NCBI RefSeq assembly: GCF_039729015.1
Contig: NZ_CP155792.1
Span: forward strand, 1,446,001-1,510,000
Direction: 5' to 3'
Length of the DNA stretch: 64,000 bases
Origin: Blastococcus sp. HT6-30
GTDB taxonomy: Bacteria; Actinomycetota; Actinomycetes; Mycobacteriales; Geodermatophilaceae
A program made the translations under genes and the position numbers. Position 1 is the stretch's first letter. Every line of letters begins with the position of its first letter. This document shows positions 36,793 through 45,223 of the stretch, in pieces. Below the pieces are notes generated by a model. That model saw only the letters and a program-made list of their open reading frames with translations. It was not told the DNA's origin and searched no databases.

Positions 36793-37452
36793 TCAGCCCC
36801 CGCGGAGGCGGTCGCCGATGCCCGGGTCCTCGCTCCAGCTGCGGTAGGGGATCCGGCGGATCTCCTTGACGTCCCCGATCGTCGACCACTCGTTGCCGCC
36901 GAGGCGGGCCAGGGGCTGCAGCTCCTCGATCCGCGGCCGGCCGTCCCGGACGACGCTCTCCCACGCCGAGACGTGCACGACCCGGCCGAACACCACGGTG
37001 CTGTCGCCCAGCCGCAGCGTCGCGTGCAGCGTGCACTCCAGGGTCACCGGCGACTGGGCCACCCGCATCGTGGCGACCCGGTCGCTGGGCTCCAGGGTGA
37101 CCCCGGTGTGCTCGGCCTCGCTCTGGTCCGGCGGGAAGTCGGTCGCGGTGGCGTTGACCTGCTCGAACAGCGACTCCGGGGTGAGGCTGACGGTGAACTC
37201 ACCGCTGTCCTCGACGTTGCGCAGCGAGTCCTTGCGGCCCACCGAGGTGAACTGGATGACCGGCGGGTCGACGCAGGCGACGGTGTAGAAGCTGTGCGGG
37301 GCCAGGTTGTGCACCCCGGCGGCCGAGCGGCTGCAGACCCAGGCGATCGGCCGGGGGACGACGACGGAGTTGAGCACCCGGTAGAACGCGCCGACGTCCA
37401 TCGCGGTGGGGTCGAACGAGGTGCGCGGCCGGAACTGGTCGGGTGAGGTCAC
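36793..37452 (-). CDS. flavin reductase-like FMN-binding protein
   Basis: 219 aa, last gene of a six-gene operon; GTG start overlaps the glycosyltransferase stop. Split-barrel fold: FYRVLNSVVVPRPIAWVCSR, NLAPHSFYTVACVDPP, FTSVGRKDSLRNVEDSGEFT, and VVFGRVVHVSAW near the end. Members either reduce FMN for a partner monooxygenase or simply bind FMN. No two-component monooxygenase partner is next to it; whether it supports the carotenoid oxidase upstream is an inference. Confidence 0.85.
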   Translation of the reverse strand: MTSPDQFRPRTSFDPTAMDVGAFYRVLNSVVVPRPIAWVCSRSAAGVHNLAPHSFYTVACVDPPVIQFTSVGRKDSLRNVEDSGEFTVSLTPESLFEQVNATATDFPPDQSEAEHTGVTLEPSDRVATMRVAQSPVTLECTLHATLRLGDSTVVFGRVVHVSAWESVVRDGRPRIEELQPLARLGGNEWSTIGDVKEIRRIPYRSWSEDPGIGDRLRGG

Positions 37453-38600
37453 CGGTCCATCGTCGCCGATGCGCCCGCGTTCCTCGCGTCCACCGTCCGG
37501 CCGCGCCAGCGCAGGCTGCCGCGCCGCCGCCCCAGCACCGAACGCACCATGAGCGCGTCGAGCACCAGGATCGAGACGGGGTGGGCGAGGGCGTCCGGCC
37601 AGGCCCGGCTGCCGCTGGACAGCGCGGCGGCGACGCGCCCGGCCACCCCGGCCGCGTACCCGACCAGCCCGGCGCGGGAGCCGCCCAGCGCCGCGAGGGG
37701 CGGGACGACGTAGACGGCGGTGAGCGCGGCCGCCGCAGCGAGCCCGCCGGTCGGCGCGCCGCCGACCGACGCCCACAGCGACTTGGCGTAGCCGTCCCGG
37801 AGCGCGGGCCAGTCCTCGTACATGCGGCAGGCGGCCAGCCGGGAGCCGTCGACCGGCCCGCCGCGGCCGCCGGACCGCTTCACCGCCCGGAGCAGCGCGA
37901 TGTCCTCCAGCACCTCGCCGCGGACGGCGGCGTGGCCGCCCGCCCGCAGGTAGGCGCTCCGCCGTACGACGAGGAACTGGCCGTTGGCGGCGGCCAGCGA
38001 CGGGCGGGGCGAGCGCTCGGCCAGGCGCAGCGGCAGCGTGGTCGTCCAGAGCCACGGCGCCAGCGGCTGCACGAGGCGCTCGGCCACGCCCACCGCCAGC
38101 GGGCGGGGCCACGGTGAGACCAGGTCCAGCCCGGAGGCGTCGAGGAGCGCGACGGCGGCGGCGATCGCGTCGGGGAAGAGGCGGACGTCGGCGTCGACGA
38201 ACACCAGGACGTCGTCGTCGGCGCCGTCCTCGTCCTGCGCTGCTGCCGCCCCGACCGCGCAGGCGTGCGGCTTGCCCAGCCACCCCGGCGGCGGCGCGGG
38301 AGCGGAGACCAGCCGGAGCCGGCGGTCGTGCACCGCGCGCACCACGTCGGCGGTGCCGTCGGTGGAGCCGTCGTCGACCACGACGACCCGCAGCCGCTCC
38401 AGCCCCCGCTGGTCGAGGAGCGCGGCCAGGCAGCCGCCGACCTGCCCGGCCTCGTCGCGGACCGGCAGCACGACGGTGACCCGGCGGTCCACCGGCGGCG
38501 GGTCCGCACGGGGACGGCGCAGCAGCGCGGTGTTGACGACGGCGTGCAGCGCTCCGGCGACCGAGACCCCGGCCAGGAGGCGCAGCAGCCGGCCGCTCAC
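37449..38600 (-). CDS. GT2 glycosyltransferase, carotenoid-type (CruC/CrtQ-like)
   Basis: 383 aa. An N-terminal membrane helix, then the GT2 catalytic domain: VTVVLPVRDEAGQVGGCLAA, VVDDGSTDGT, the DxD metal site in VFVDADVRL, and EVLEDIALLRAV for the ED(E/D) motif. Two or three C-terminal helices follow. Neighbour of cruF, so it probably glycosylates a carotenoid hydroxyl on the inner membrane. CrtQ of staphylococci acts on a carboxyl carotenoid instead. GTG overlaps the cruF stop. Confidence 0.8.
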   Translation of the reverse strand: MSGRLLRLLAGVSVAGALHAVVNTALLRRPRADPPPVDRRVTVVLPVRDEAGQVGGCLAALLDQRGLERLRVVVVDDGSTDGTADVVRAVHDRRLRLVSAPAPPPGWLGKPHACAVGAAAAQDEDGADDDVLVFVDADVRLFPDAIAAAVALLDASGLDLVSPWPRPLAVGVAERLVQPLAPWLWTTTLPLRLAERSPRPSLAAANGQFLVVRRSAYLRAGGHAAVRGEVLEDIALLRAVKRSGGRGGPVDGSRLAACRMYEDWPALRDGYAKSLWASVGGAPTGGLAAAAALTAVYVVPPLAALGGSRAGLVGYAAGVAGRVAAALSSGSRAWPDALAHPVSILVLDALMVRSVLGRRRGSLRWRGRTVDARNAGASATMDR

Positions 38601-39409
38601 CGCCGCCCCGCGCGCCGGTGCTGCACCGCGAGGACGACGAGGACGCAGGCGCCGAGCCCCGCCCCCCAGGCCGCCGAGCCGGGCAGGCCGAGCCAGCCGG
38701 CGTGCGCGAGGGCGCCGCCGAGGGTCATCCAGGCCAGCGCGAACAGGGGGGCGCCCGGACCGGTGCGGGGCCCGCTCGCGGTACGGGCGACGAGCGCGTC
38801 CAGCAGGGTCATGAGGACCAGCCCGGCGAGCAGCCAGCCGGCCAGGTTGGTCAGCGGCACGGTGTCGATGCCGGGCAGGCCGGGGGACGGATCGGCCCAC
38901 GTCCAGTAGCCGGCCTGCACCAGCTGCGGGTCGAGGACGACGTCCCACGCGGCGAAGACCGCCGCCGCCCAGCCGATGCGGGCCGGCCGGCGGCGGGAGG
39001 CGCGGACCGGCCGCGCCAGCACGTCGCCGAGCAGCCAGCTCGGCCAGGCCATCATCAGCCAGGCGAGCGGGACGAGGAACGGCACGCCGAGCAGCGTGGG
39101 GCCGAGGGTGTCGCTGTAGGTGTAGCTGCCGTAGGGGTAGCCGGTGGCCAGGCCGACCGACTCGAAGCCGATGGCCACGAGCGCGACGAGCACCAGCACC
39201 CCCAGCCCGGTGCGCACCCCCCGGCTCAGGCCCGCGTGCACCACCGACAGCGCGGAGCCGAGCAGCACGATGGTCCAGGAGACGACGTCGCGCAGGCCGC
39301 CCGAGGTCAGCGGGTAGGCGATGGCCGTGGCGACGAGCGCGCCGGCCAGCGCCAGAGGGACGACGCGGCGCACGGCCGACGCCGGCGCGGAGGCGGTCGC
39401 GGCCGTCAC
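38597..39409 (-). CDS. cruF: CruF-type carotenoid 1',2'-hydratase
   Basis: 270 aa, GTG start overlapping the oxidase stop. About seven membrane helices. Conserved text of the CruF/DUF422 family: GFESVGLATGYPYGSYTYSD, GVPFLVPLAWLMM, AAWDVVLDPQLVQAGYWTW and IDTVPLTNLAGWLL. CruF adds water to the psi end of gamma-carotene or torulene, giving the hydroxyl that a glycosyltransferase such as the next gene then decorates. It argues that at least one end of the pigment stays acyclic. Confidence 0.85.
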   Translation of the reverse strand: MTAATASAPASAVRRVVPLALAGALVATAIAYPLTSGGLRDVVSWTIVLLGSALSVVHAGLSRGVRTGLGVLVLVALVAIGFESVGLATGYPYGSYTYSDTLGPTLLGVPFLVPLAWLMMAWPSWLLGDVLARPVRASRRRPARIGWAAAVFAAWDVVLDPQLVQAGYWTWADPSPGLPGIDTVPLTNLAGWLLAGLVLMTLLDALVARTASGPRTGPGAPLFALAWMTLGGALAHAGWLGLPGSAAWGAGLGACVLVVLAVQHRRAGRR

Positions 39410-41058
39410 ACCTCCGCCGCTCCGGCCCGCAGCCGCCGCAGCGCCCGGCCGGCCGCCGCCCGGGCGCGGGGCAGCGCCCGGCGGTCGGCGAGGAGGGTGC
39501 GCGCCGCCGTCCGCCCGGAGTTGCCCGAGACGCCGCCGCCGGGGTGGGTGGAGGCGCCGGCCAGGTAGAGGCCGGGCAGGCCCGGCACCCGGTAGCCCGA
39601 CAGCCCCGGCGCCGGGCGGAAGGCGAACATGCTGGCCAGGCCCATCTCCACGTGCATGACGTTGCCACGGGGGAGGGACAGCTCCCGCTCCAGGGCCAGC
39701 GGGGTCTGCACGTACACCTCCCGGACGGAGCCGGCGAACCCGGGGGCGTAGCGGTCGACGGCATCCACCAGGCGCCGGGCCTCGGTGTCGGCCAGCGCGT
39801 CCCAGTCGCCGCCGTCGGCGAGCGCATAGGGGTACCACTGCCCCCAGATGGTGACGACGTGCTGCCCCGGCGGGGTCAGGGTGTCGTCGCTCGCGGAGAA
39901 CGACATGGCCAGCGGCACCGGATCGCGGGGCACCCGGCCGGCACCCCAGTCACCGTGCGCGGCGGCCAGCTGACCGCGGTCGGTGCAGAGCAGCTGGAGG
40001 CCCTGCAGGGCGTCGGTGGCCGAGACGCCCGGGTACGACGGCGGGGCGTCGGTCAGCGCGCGCACGACCAGGCCGAAGCCGTTGCCGATCGGCGGCGCGG
40101 CCTCGGCGAGCACGGGGGGTGCGGCCTCCCCGGCCAGCTCGCGGGTCACGCCGATGTGGCAGGCGGCCACCACCGAGGGCGCTCGCACGAGCCGGCCGGA
40201 TCGCGTCTCGACCCCGGCGACCCGGCCGTCCTCCACCAGCAACCGCGCGGCGCCGTCGCCGAGCACCACCCGGCCGCCGTCGGACTCCAGCCGCCGGCGC
40301 AGCGCCTGCGTCAGGCCGCCGGAGCCCCCGACCGGGTGGCCGGGCGGGACGTCGTGCAGCAGCGCCACCCAGCCGACCATGGCCGCAGTGCCGGGCTCGG
40401 ACATCGGCGGGCCCGACTGGGCGCCGAACCAGGCCAGCGCCGCCTTGAGCCGCTCGCTGGTGAACCACCGGTCCAGCAGGGCGTCGCCGGAGCCGAGGAA
40501 GTCGACGGCCAGCTCCCCGCCGGGAGTGCGCACCCGGCCCTCGGCGGGCGCGCCGAGCGGCCAGAACGAGCGGACCAGGCCCCCGGGGGAGGGCGCGCGG
40601 CCGAAGGCGGCGACCACCGCTCGGCTGCGCGGGGCCCAGACCGCCACGAAGCGCCGGTAGGCCGCGGCGTCCGCCGGGCCGCAGGCAGCCTCGATGGAGG
40701 CGCACGTGGCGTCCAGGTCGACGGAGAGGACCAGCGGCCGGCCGTCCGGGCCGGGGTTCCCGGGCGCGGGAGCCGGCGCGAAGCCCCACGGGTCGCAGTC
40801 GATGTAGCGCAGCCCGTGCGCGGCCAGGTCCAGCTCCTCGACGATGCCGCTGTGTCGGATGATCACGTGCGCGCTGGAGCCCCGGTCGACCTGCACCCCG
40901 GGCCAGCGCTCGACGGTGGACACCGCACCGCCCAGGACGTCGTCGGACTCGACGACCTCCACCCGCAGGCCCTCGCGGGCCAGGTAGCAGGCGGCGACCA
41001 GGCCGTTGTGGCCGGAGCCGACGACGACGACGTCCACGGGAGCGGGGGGAGCGGTCAC
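39406..41058 (-). CDS. CrtI/CrtO-like FAD-dependent carotenoid oxidoreductase
   Basis: 550 aa, GTG start overlapping the acetyltransferase stop. FAD site VVVVGSGHNGLVAACYL, ESDDVLGGAVSTVE, and C-terminal LPGLYLAGASTHPGGGVSGN followed by SGRTAARTLL. The wording is closer to CrtO ketolases and the PYROXD2 group than to the crtI at 29.7 kb. It may introduce a keto group or extra desaturation into the pigment. Placement before cruF and the glycosyltransferase supports carotenoid tailoring. Reaction not certain. Confidence 0.8.
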   Translation of the reverse strand: MTAPPAPVDVVVVGSGHNGLVAACYLAREGLRVEVVESDDVLGGAVSTVERWPGVQVDRGSSAHVIIRHSGIVEELDLAAHGLRYIDCDPWGFAPAPAPGNPGPDGRPLVLSVDLDATCASIEAACGPADAAAYRRFVAVWAPRSRAVVAAFGRAPSPGGLVRSFWPLGAPAEGRVRTPGGELAVDFLGSGDALLDRWFTSERLKAALAWFGAQSGPPMSEPGTAAMVGWVALLHDVPPGHPVGGSGGLTQALRRRLESDGGRVVLGDGAARLLVEDGRVAGVETRSGRLVRAPSVVAACHIGVTRELAGEAAPPVLAEAAPPIGNGFGLVVRALTDAPPSYPGVSATDALQGLQLLCTDRGQLAAAHGDWGAGRVPRDPVPLAMSFSASDDTLTPPGQHVVTIWGQWYPYALADGGDWDALADTEARRLVDAVDRYAPGFAGSVREVYVQTPLALERELSLPRGNVMHVEMGLASMFAFRPAPGLSGYRVPGLPGLYLAGASTHPGGGVSGNSGRTAARTLLADRRALPRARAAAGRALRRLRAGAAEV

Positions 41059-41648
41059 GCCCGGGAGTTCGGCGCGGAGGGGGTCGGCGGATGCAGCGGC
41101 AGCCGCGCGCCGAGGATGGCGAAGGGCCGGGAGTCGCCGGGGAAGTGGTAGCCGCGGGCGAGGTCGACGAAGCCGTCGGCGCGGTACAGCCGGAAGGCCT
41201 TGGTGTCGGCGTCGGGCGTGGAGAGCAGGGCGACCGGGTGCGGCAGGCCCTCGACCAGCGCGTGCAGCAGCTGCCGGCCCAGCCCCTGGCTCTGCGCGTC
41301 GGGGTGGACGTGCAGCTCGCAGACCTCGAAGGCGCCGGGCAGCCACTTTCTGGCCGTCCGGCGGTCCAGCGCCGCGCGCACCTGGTCGTGCCACCACTGC
41401 CCGGGGGCGATGAGGTAGCCGTAGCCGAAGCCGACGAGCCGCTCGCCCTCCGGGGTCTGCGCGAAGGCGCCCACGGCACGGAAGCCGGGCCGCTCGGTGT
41501 GCTGGATGGCGTAGCCGTACCGCCCGGCGACGACGCCGGAGTCGTAGCCCATCGCCAGGCCGTAGACGGTCAGCACCTCGTGCATGTGCTCCCGCATCCA
41601 CGGGGGCGGCAGCTCGACGATGCGGGTGGCCGGTCGGGTGCCGGTCAC
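41055..41648 (-). CDS. GNAT-family N-acetyltransferase
   Basis: 197 aa. GNAT core: FEVCELHVHPDAQSQGLGRQ (acetyl-CoA loop Q-x-x-G-x-G/R) and LLSTPDADTKAFRLYRADGF. N-terminal 60 residues include IVELPPPWMREHMHEVLTVY and a GYAIQHTERPGFRAVGA strand. It resembles the Rv2170 product by length and position. Rv2170 has been described as an isocitrate dehydrogenase-modifying acetyltransferase; whether that applies here is open. Starts and stops overlap on both sides (GTGA). Confidence 0.8.
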   Translation of the reverse strand: MTGTRPATRIVELPPPWMREHMHEVLTVYGLAMGYDSGVVAGRYGYAIQHTERPGFRAVGAFAQTPEGERLVGFGYGYLIAPGQWWHDQVRAALDRRTARKWLPGAFEVCELHVHPDAQSQGLGRQLLHALVEGLPHPVALLSTPDADTKAFRLYRADGFVDLARGYHFPGDSRPFAILGARLPLHPPTPSAPNSRA

Positions 41649-42148
41649 GGGGCGGCCTGCGGGGCGGAATCGGCCGCGACCTCGACCGGGGTGCCCTCGG
41701 TGAGGCGGAGGAGCTCGTCGTAGCTGGTGGGGAAGACCGTGTGCGGGTGCCCGGCGGCTGCCCACACCACGTCGAAGCGGGCCAGCTCGACGTCGACGAG
41801 CGTGCCGATCGGCTCGGGGTGTCCGATCGGCGCGACGCCGCCGATGGGCTGGCCGGTGTGCCGCCGCACGAACTCCGGGTCGGCCCGGGTGAGCTGCGGG
41901 ACGCCGAGGAACTCGGCGACCCGTGCCTCGTCGACCCGGTGGGCGCCGCTGGTCAGGATCAGCACGGGAGCACCGCCGACGTCGAACACCAGGCTGTTGG
42001 CGATGGCGCCGACCGGGACGCCGAGCCCTGCTGCGGCTGCAGCGGCGGTCCGGGCGGTGTCGGGCAGGTGGCGCACCTCGCCGGTGGCACCGGCCGCGCG
42101 GAGCAGCCGCGCGACCTCGGTGACCCGTGGGTGGTCCGGCAAGGGCAT
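41645..42148 (-). CDS. YbaK/ProX-type aminoacyl-tRNA deacylase
   Basis: 167 aa from ATG 42148, first gene of the operon. Fold signatures: ANSLVFDVGGAPVLILTSGA, HRVDEARVAEFLG, IGGVAPIGHPEPIGTLVDVE and FPTSYDELLRLTEGTPVEV. Such free-standing domains clear mischarged tRNAs such as Cys- or Ala-tRNA(Pro). The conserved Lys of YbaK (in AKTLV) is replaced by Ser here (IANSLVF), as in many actinobacterial relatives, so substrate is uncertain. Upstream CAGGAT, 6 nt before the ATG, may be a weak leaderless -10. Confidence 0.82.
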   Translation of the reverse strand: MPLPDHPRVTEVARLLRAAGATGEVRHLPDTARTAAAAAAGLGVPVGAIANSLVFDVGGAPVLILTSGAHRVDEARVAEFLGVPQLTRADPEFVRRHTGQPIGGVAPIGHPEPIGTLVDVELARFDVVWAAAGHPHTVFPTSYDELLRLTEGTPVEVAADSAPQAAP

Positions 42149-42400
42149 GGGTCGATCCTGCCACCGGCCCGAGCCGGGCGCGTGCCCCGCTCGGTCGCGC
42201 GGACGGTCGGCGCACGCCGGCCAGCAGCGAGGTCGGCGGTCTCCGGTGCATCCTCGACCGGCGCGCGCCGGCACCGCCTCGTCGAAGACCATGCCGGGCC
42301 CCGGCCGACCGCTGGAGCCGTTACCGGGCCGTGGGGCTCGAGCGGACGGAGGTGGCGCCATCCAGCGGTTCGACCAGCAGGAACTGTCGTACCCGCTGCC

Positions 42401-42406
42401 TACCGT
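42401..42406 (+). promoter_or_regulatory. -10 box of a leaderless promoter (DUF222-HNH gene)
   Basis: TACCGT ends 6 nt before the ATG at 42413. Confidence 0.45.
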
Positions 42407-42412
42407 GCAGCC

Positions 42413-44078
42413 ATGGAGGACGACGGGGAGCCCCACGCGCCCGACGACGGTGAGCCGATGCCGTTGCTCCCTGGCGAGGTGGTGTCGCCGGCGGCGGCGG
42501 AGCTGGAGCTGGTGTGCGACCTCTGGTCCGCCGACGCGCACATGGCCCGCGAATACGCCCGGCAGGCGGCCGTCATCGCGGAACTGGCGCGCCGGCGCTC
42601 GGCCGAGCGGGATGCCGACTACGGCCGCCGCGGCGGGCCGGGTCCGGACTCCCGGGCGATCCGCCCGGCGGCGCTGGCCGACGTCTCCGACGACTTCGTC
42701 TCCGAGCTCGCACTCATCCGCAACTGCTCGGAGGCCGAGGCCGGGCGGCTGGCCGCCGAGTCGATCCTGCTCACCACGAAGCTGGCGGCCACGTGGGGGG
42801 AGCTGTTCGCCGGGCGGCTCACGCTGCACAAGGCGCGCATCCTGCTCGACCTGCTCGGCGACGCCTCCGGCGCCGTCGCCGCCGAGGTGCAGTCGCGGGT
42901 GCTGCCCTGGTGCCGAGCACTGTCCGCCGTCCCGGCTGGGCGACCGGGCCCGCTACCACCTGTACCGGGTCGACGCGGCAGCCAGGGAACGCCGGCGCAA
43001 GGAGGCCCAGCGCCGGGCCGACGTGCACGTCGAGCGCACCGCCGACGACCTGGGCCGGCTCGTCGTCGAAGGCCCTCTGCCCGCCGTCCACGCCGCCCGC
43101 GACGCGGTCGACCAGTACGCCCGGTGGATGCGCGCCGACGGCGACGACCGGCCGATCGGCCTGCTGCGCGCCACCGCCGCGCTCGACCTGGTGCTGCGGC
43201 CGTGGGGCACCAGCCGCCCACCGGTGACCGCTCACCTGGTCGTCCACGCTGCGGCGGCCTCACTGCGGTCTGACGCACCAGCGGGGGCGCCCCCGGCGGA
43301 GCTGGACGGCCAGTTGATCTCCGCCGCCCAGTGCCGTGAGCTGCTCGCCTCCCTCGACCTGCTCGGCTCCGCGCCGGCGGGCGGCTCGGTCTGCGTCGCC
43401 GTCGATGCCCCGGGTACCGGGGAGACCGTCGCGGTGGCCACCCGGGCCGAGCTCCGCCGCGCTGCCGGCCGGGGCCGCCGCGTCCGCCGACGCAACGCCC
43501 CGCGTGACGCCCACTCGTCCGGTGGGCCCGACGGGCCCGGTCACCCCGACGGGCCCGGTCACCCCGACGAGCCCGGTGGGCCCGACGGGCCCGGTCAGCC
43601 CGACGGGCCCGGTCGCCCCGACGGGCCCGGTCACCCCGACGAGCCCGGTGGGCCCGACGGGCCCGGTCAGCCCGACGGGCCCGGTCGCCCCGACGGGCCC
43701 GGCCTCCGGCCGCCACCTCCGACCTGCGGGTACCGGCCCACCGCTGCGCAGCACCGCCTCGTCACCGTGCGCGACCGGCACTGCCGCATGCCCGGCTGCC
43801 GCCGCCGCCCCGGCCGGTGCGACATCGACCACGGGCAGGCGTTCGCCGACGGTGGGCCCACCGCCTGCTGGAATCTGTGCTGTCTATGCCGGCGGCACCA
43901 CCGGATCAAGACCTTCGCTCGCGGCTGGTGCTTCAGCCTGCATCCCGACGGCCGGCTCGTCGTGCGCACCCCCTCGGGTGTCTCCCGGACCACCCGCCCG
44001 CCCGGGTGGTGCCACGACCCCGAGCCCGACCCGCCCTGGCTCGACGACCTCGAGCCGCCCGATCCGCTCCGCACGTGA
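42413..44078 (+). pseudogene. DUF222-HNH endonuclease (13E12 type), frameshifted
   Basis: Frame 1 from ATG 42413 gives a normal DUF222 start: MEDDGEPHAPDDGEPM, FVSELALIRNCSEAEAGRLA, LHKARILLDLLGDASGAVAA to VQSRVLP. At 42905-42912 (CTGCCCTGG) the text continues one frame on as GAEHCPPSRLGDRARYHLYR, as if one T were extra. A collagen-like insert (43521-43700) separates DUF222 from the HNH domain: [20 protein letters not shown], then [13 protein letters not shown]. Without the shift the protein would be about 555 aa. DUF222-HNH genes are multicopy in actinobacteria and behave like mobile or recombining elements. A sequencing slip or frameshift repair could restore it. Confidence 0.8.
43521..43700 (+). 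repeat. ten 18-nt tandem repeats encoding Gly-X-Pro-Asp-Gly/Glu-Pro
   Basis: Unit GGT-NNN-CCC-GAC-GRG-CCC. The variable codon runs GGG, CAC, CAC, GGG, CAG, CGC, CAC, GGG, CAG, CGC. Units 3-6 and 7-10 are identical, so the tract contains an exact 72-bp duplication. The other strand reads as Gly-Pro-Val repeats but is probably non-coding. Confidence 0.95.
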
Positions 44079-44387
44079 GACCAGCCGGTCCCCGGCACGT
44101 CGCCCGGTAACCGCGGTGGCGCTCCGCCGTCGGGAGCGTCCGGGGAGGTCGTCGGCCCGTTGGTCGGGGCTGGATCGCGGGGGTCCGCAGCTTTGGCGCT
44201 GGGTTCGGCGGGGGCAGGCGCACGTCCGCGACACGGCCGCCGCACGGCTTGACGGAGGCAGGCGGCTCCGGTCTACTGGACGTGTTCGAACACACGTTCG
44301 AATGGCGCTCGTTTCCGCTCCCCGGCCTTCCCCGCCGGTGGGGTGCTGGGACGGTGTGCGCGCGGGGTGAGACGTGGGGAGTCGGGC
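44079..44387. other. 309-nt gap before the dnaE2 operon
   Basis: No gene seen. It holds the SOS box at 44286-44301 and the leader of the dnaE2 operon; the rest shows no conserved reading frame or clear terminator. Confidence 0.6.
44286..44301. promoter_or_regulatory. SOS box (LexA operator) of the dnaE2 operon
   Basis: TCGAAC-ACAC-GTTCGA, a perfect match to the mycobacterial LexA consensus, 86 nt before the DUF6504 start. Confidence 0.92.
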
Positions 44388-44711
44388 ATGAGCCGGGTGC
44401 TGGGTGAGGTCGTCGGTCGGACCGGCGAAGAGGTGCAGGTCGAACGTGGCCCCTTGGGCCCGGTGCAGTTCTGGCGCGGGCAGTCCCGGTACCTCGTGGG
44501 CGAGCTGCTCGACTCCTGGGTCGAGACCGCACCGTGGTGGCTGCGGGACGCCGGCACGGGCGGCGCGTCCGCCGACCTGGTGGCGCCGCGGGAGGTCTGG
44601 CGGGTGGAGGCGGTCCGGGCCGGGCGCTCCCGGCTGAGCTTCGCCGGGGTCTACGACCTGTCGTGGGACGCGTCCGGCAACCGCTGGTGGCTCGTGCGGG
44701 TGCACGACTGA
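44388..44711 (+). CDS. DUF6504 family protein
   Basis: 107 aa from ATG 44388. MSRVLGEVVGRTGEEVQVER opens a small beta-rich domain; PVQFWRGQSRYLVGELLDSW and PREVWRVEAVRAGRSRLSFAGVYDLSWD-type text (here split by short turns) are family hallmarks, and it ends NRWWLVRVHD. DUF6504 genes are typical companions of dnaE2 or imuB in actinobacteria. No enzymatic motif is visible; a nucleic-acid or polymerase accessory role is inferred from context. First gene after the SOS box; its stop shares one base with the next ATG (TGATG). Confidence 0.8.
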   Translation: MSRVLGEVVGRTGEEVQVERGPLGPVQFWRGQSRYLVGELLDSWVETAPWWLRDAGTGGASADLVAPREVWRVEAVRAGRSRLSFAGVYDLSWDASGNRWWLVRVHD

Positions 44712-45223
44712 TGGGCGCCGCACGGGCCGTGCCGGCCGAGCAGCTGCCGCTTCCCCCAGCCCTGCCCGCCGCCGCTGCGGCGCTGCTGGGCCAGGCGCAC
44801 CGGGGGCTGGCCGCGGCCGCCGCGGCCACCGACCAGCGGGAGCGGTACGCCACCGCCCACCTCGCCGCACTCCGCGCCGCCGCCGCGGTGCTGGCCGCCC
44901 GCACCCGTCCGGAGGGCGGGCGGCGCCGCCCGCGCAGCGCCTGGGTGCTGCTCGGGCAGGTGGCGCCGGAGCTGGGGGAGTGGGCCACCTTCTTCGCCGC
45001 CGGAGCGGGCAAGCGCGCCGCCGCCGAGGCGGGGCTGTCCCGCGCGGTCACCGAGCGGGAGGCCGACGACCTGGTGCGCGACGTCCGCGCCTTCCTCGCC
45101 GTGGTCGAGACGGCGCTCGGCAGCACGCGGATGCCGGAGCCGCCTCGCTACCCGAGGCCGCGCGTGGTCGGCGGGTCGGCATCCGGATCCGCGGGCTCCC
45201 GGCCCGCCGGGCCCTGGACGTGA
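44711..45223 (+). CDS. SAV_6107-type HEPN-domain protein
   Basis: 170 aa, almost wholly helical. The second helix bears RERYATAHLAALRAAAAVL, which contains R45-x4-H50, the canonical R-x4-6-H motif of HEPN RNases. Further helices include ELGEWATFFAAGAGKRAAAE and DLVRDVRAFLAVVETALG. The C-terminal 30 residues are disordered. It lies between DUF6504 and dnaE2, coupled at both ends (TGATG and GTGA), so it must be made in the SOS response. Whether it cleaves RNA or serves as a scaffold is not known. Confidence 0.78.
   Translation: MGAARAVPAEQLPLPPALPAAAAALLGQAHRGLAAAAAATDQRERYATAHLAALRAAAAVLAARTRPEGGRRRPRSAWVLLGQVAPELGEWATFFAAGAGKRAAAEAGLSRAVTEREADDLVRDVRAFLAVVETALGSTRMPEPPRYPRPRVVGGSASGSAGSRPAGPWT

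Noticed and set aside
43521..43700. Tandem repeat considered as a CRISPR array
   Set aside because: Units are contiguous, coding and without spacers.
43260..43832. Antisense collagen-like frame (Gly-Pro-Val repeats)
   Set aside because: Arises from the 18-nt repeat on the coding strand; there is no start signal and the HNH gene is clearly on the other strand.
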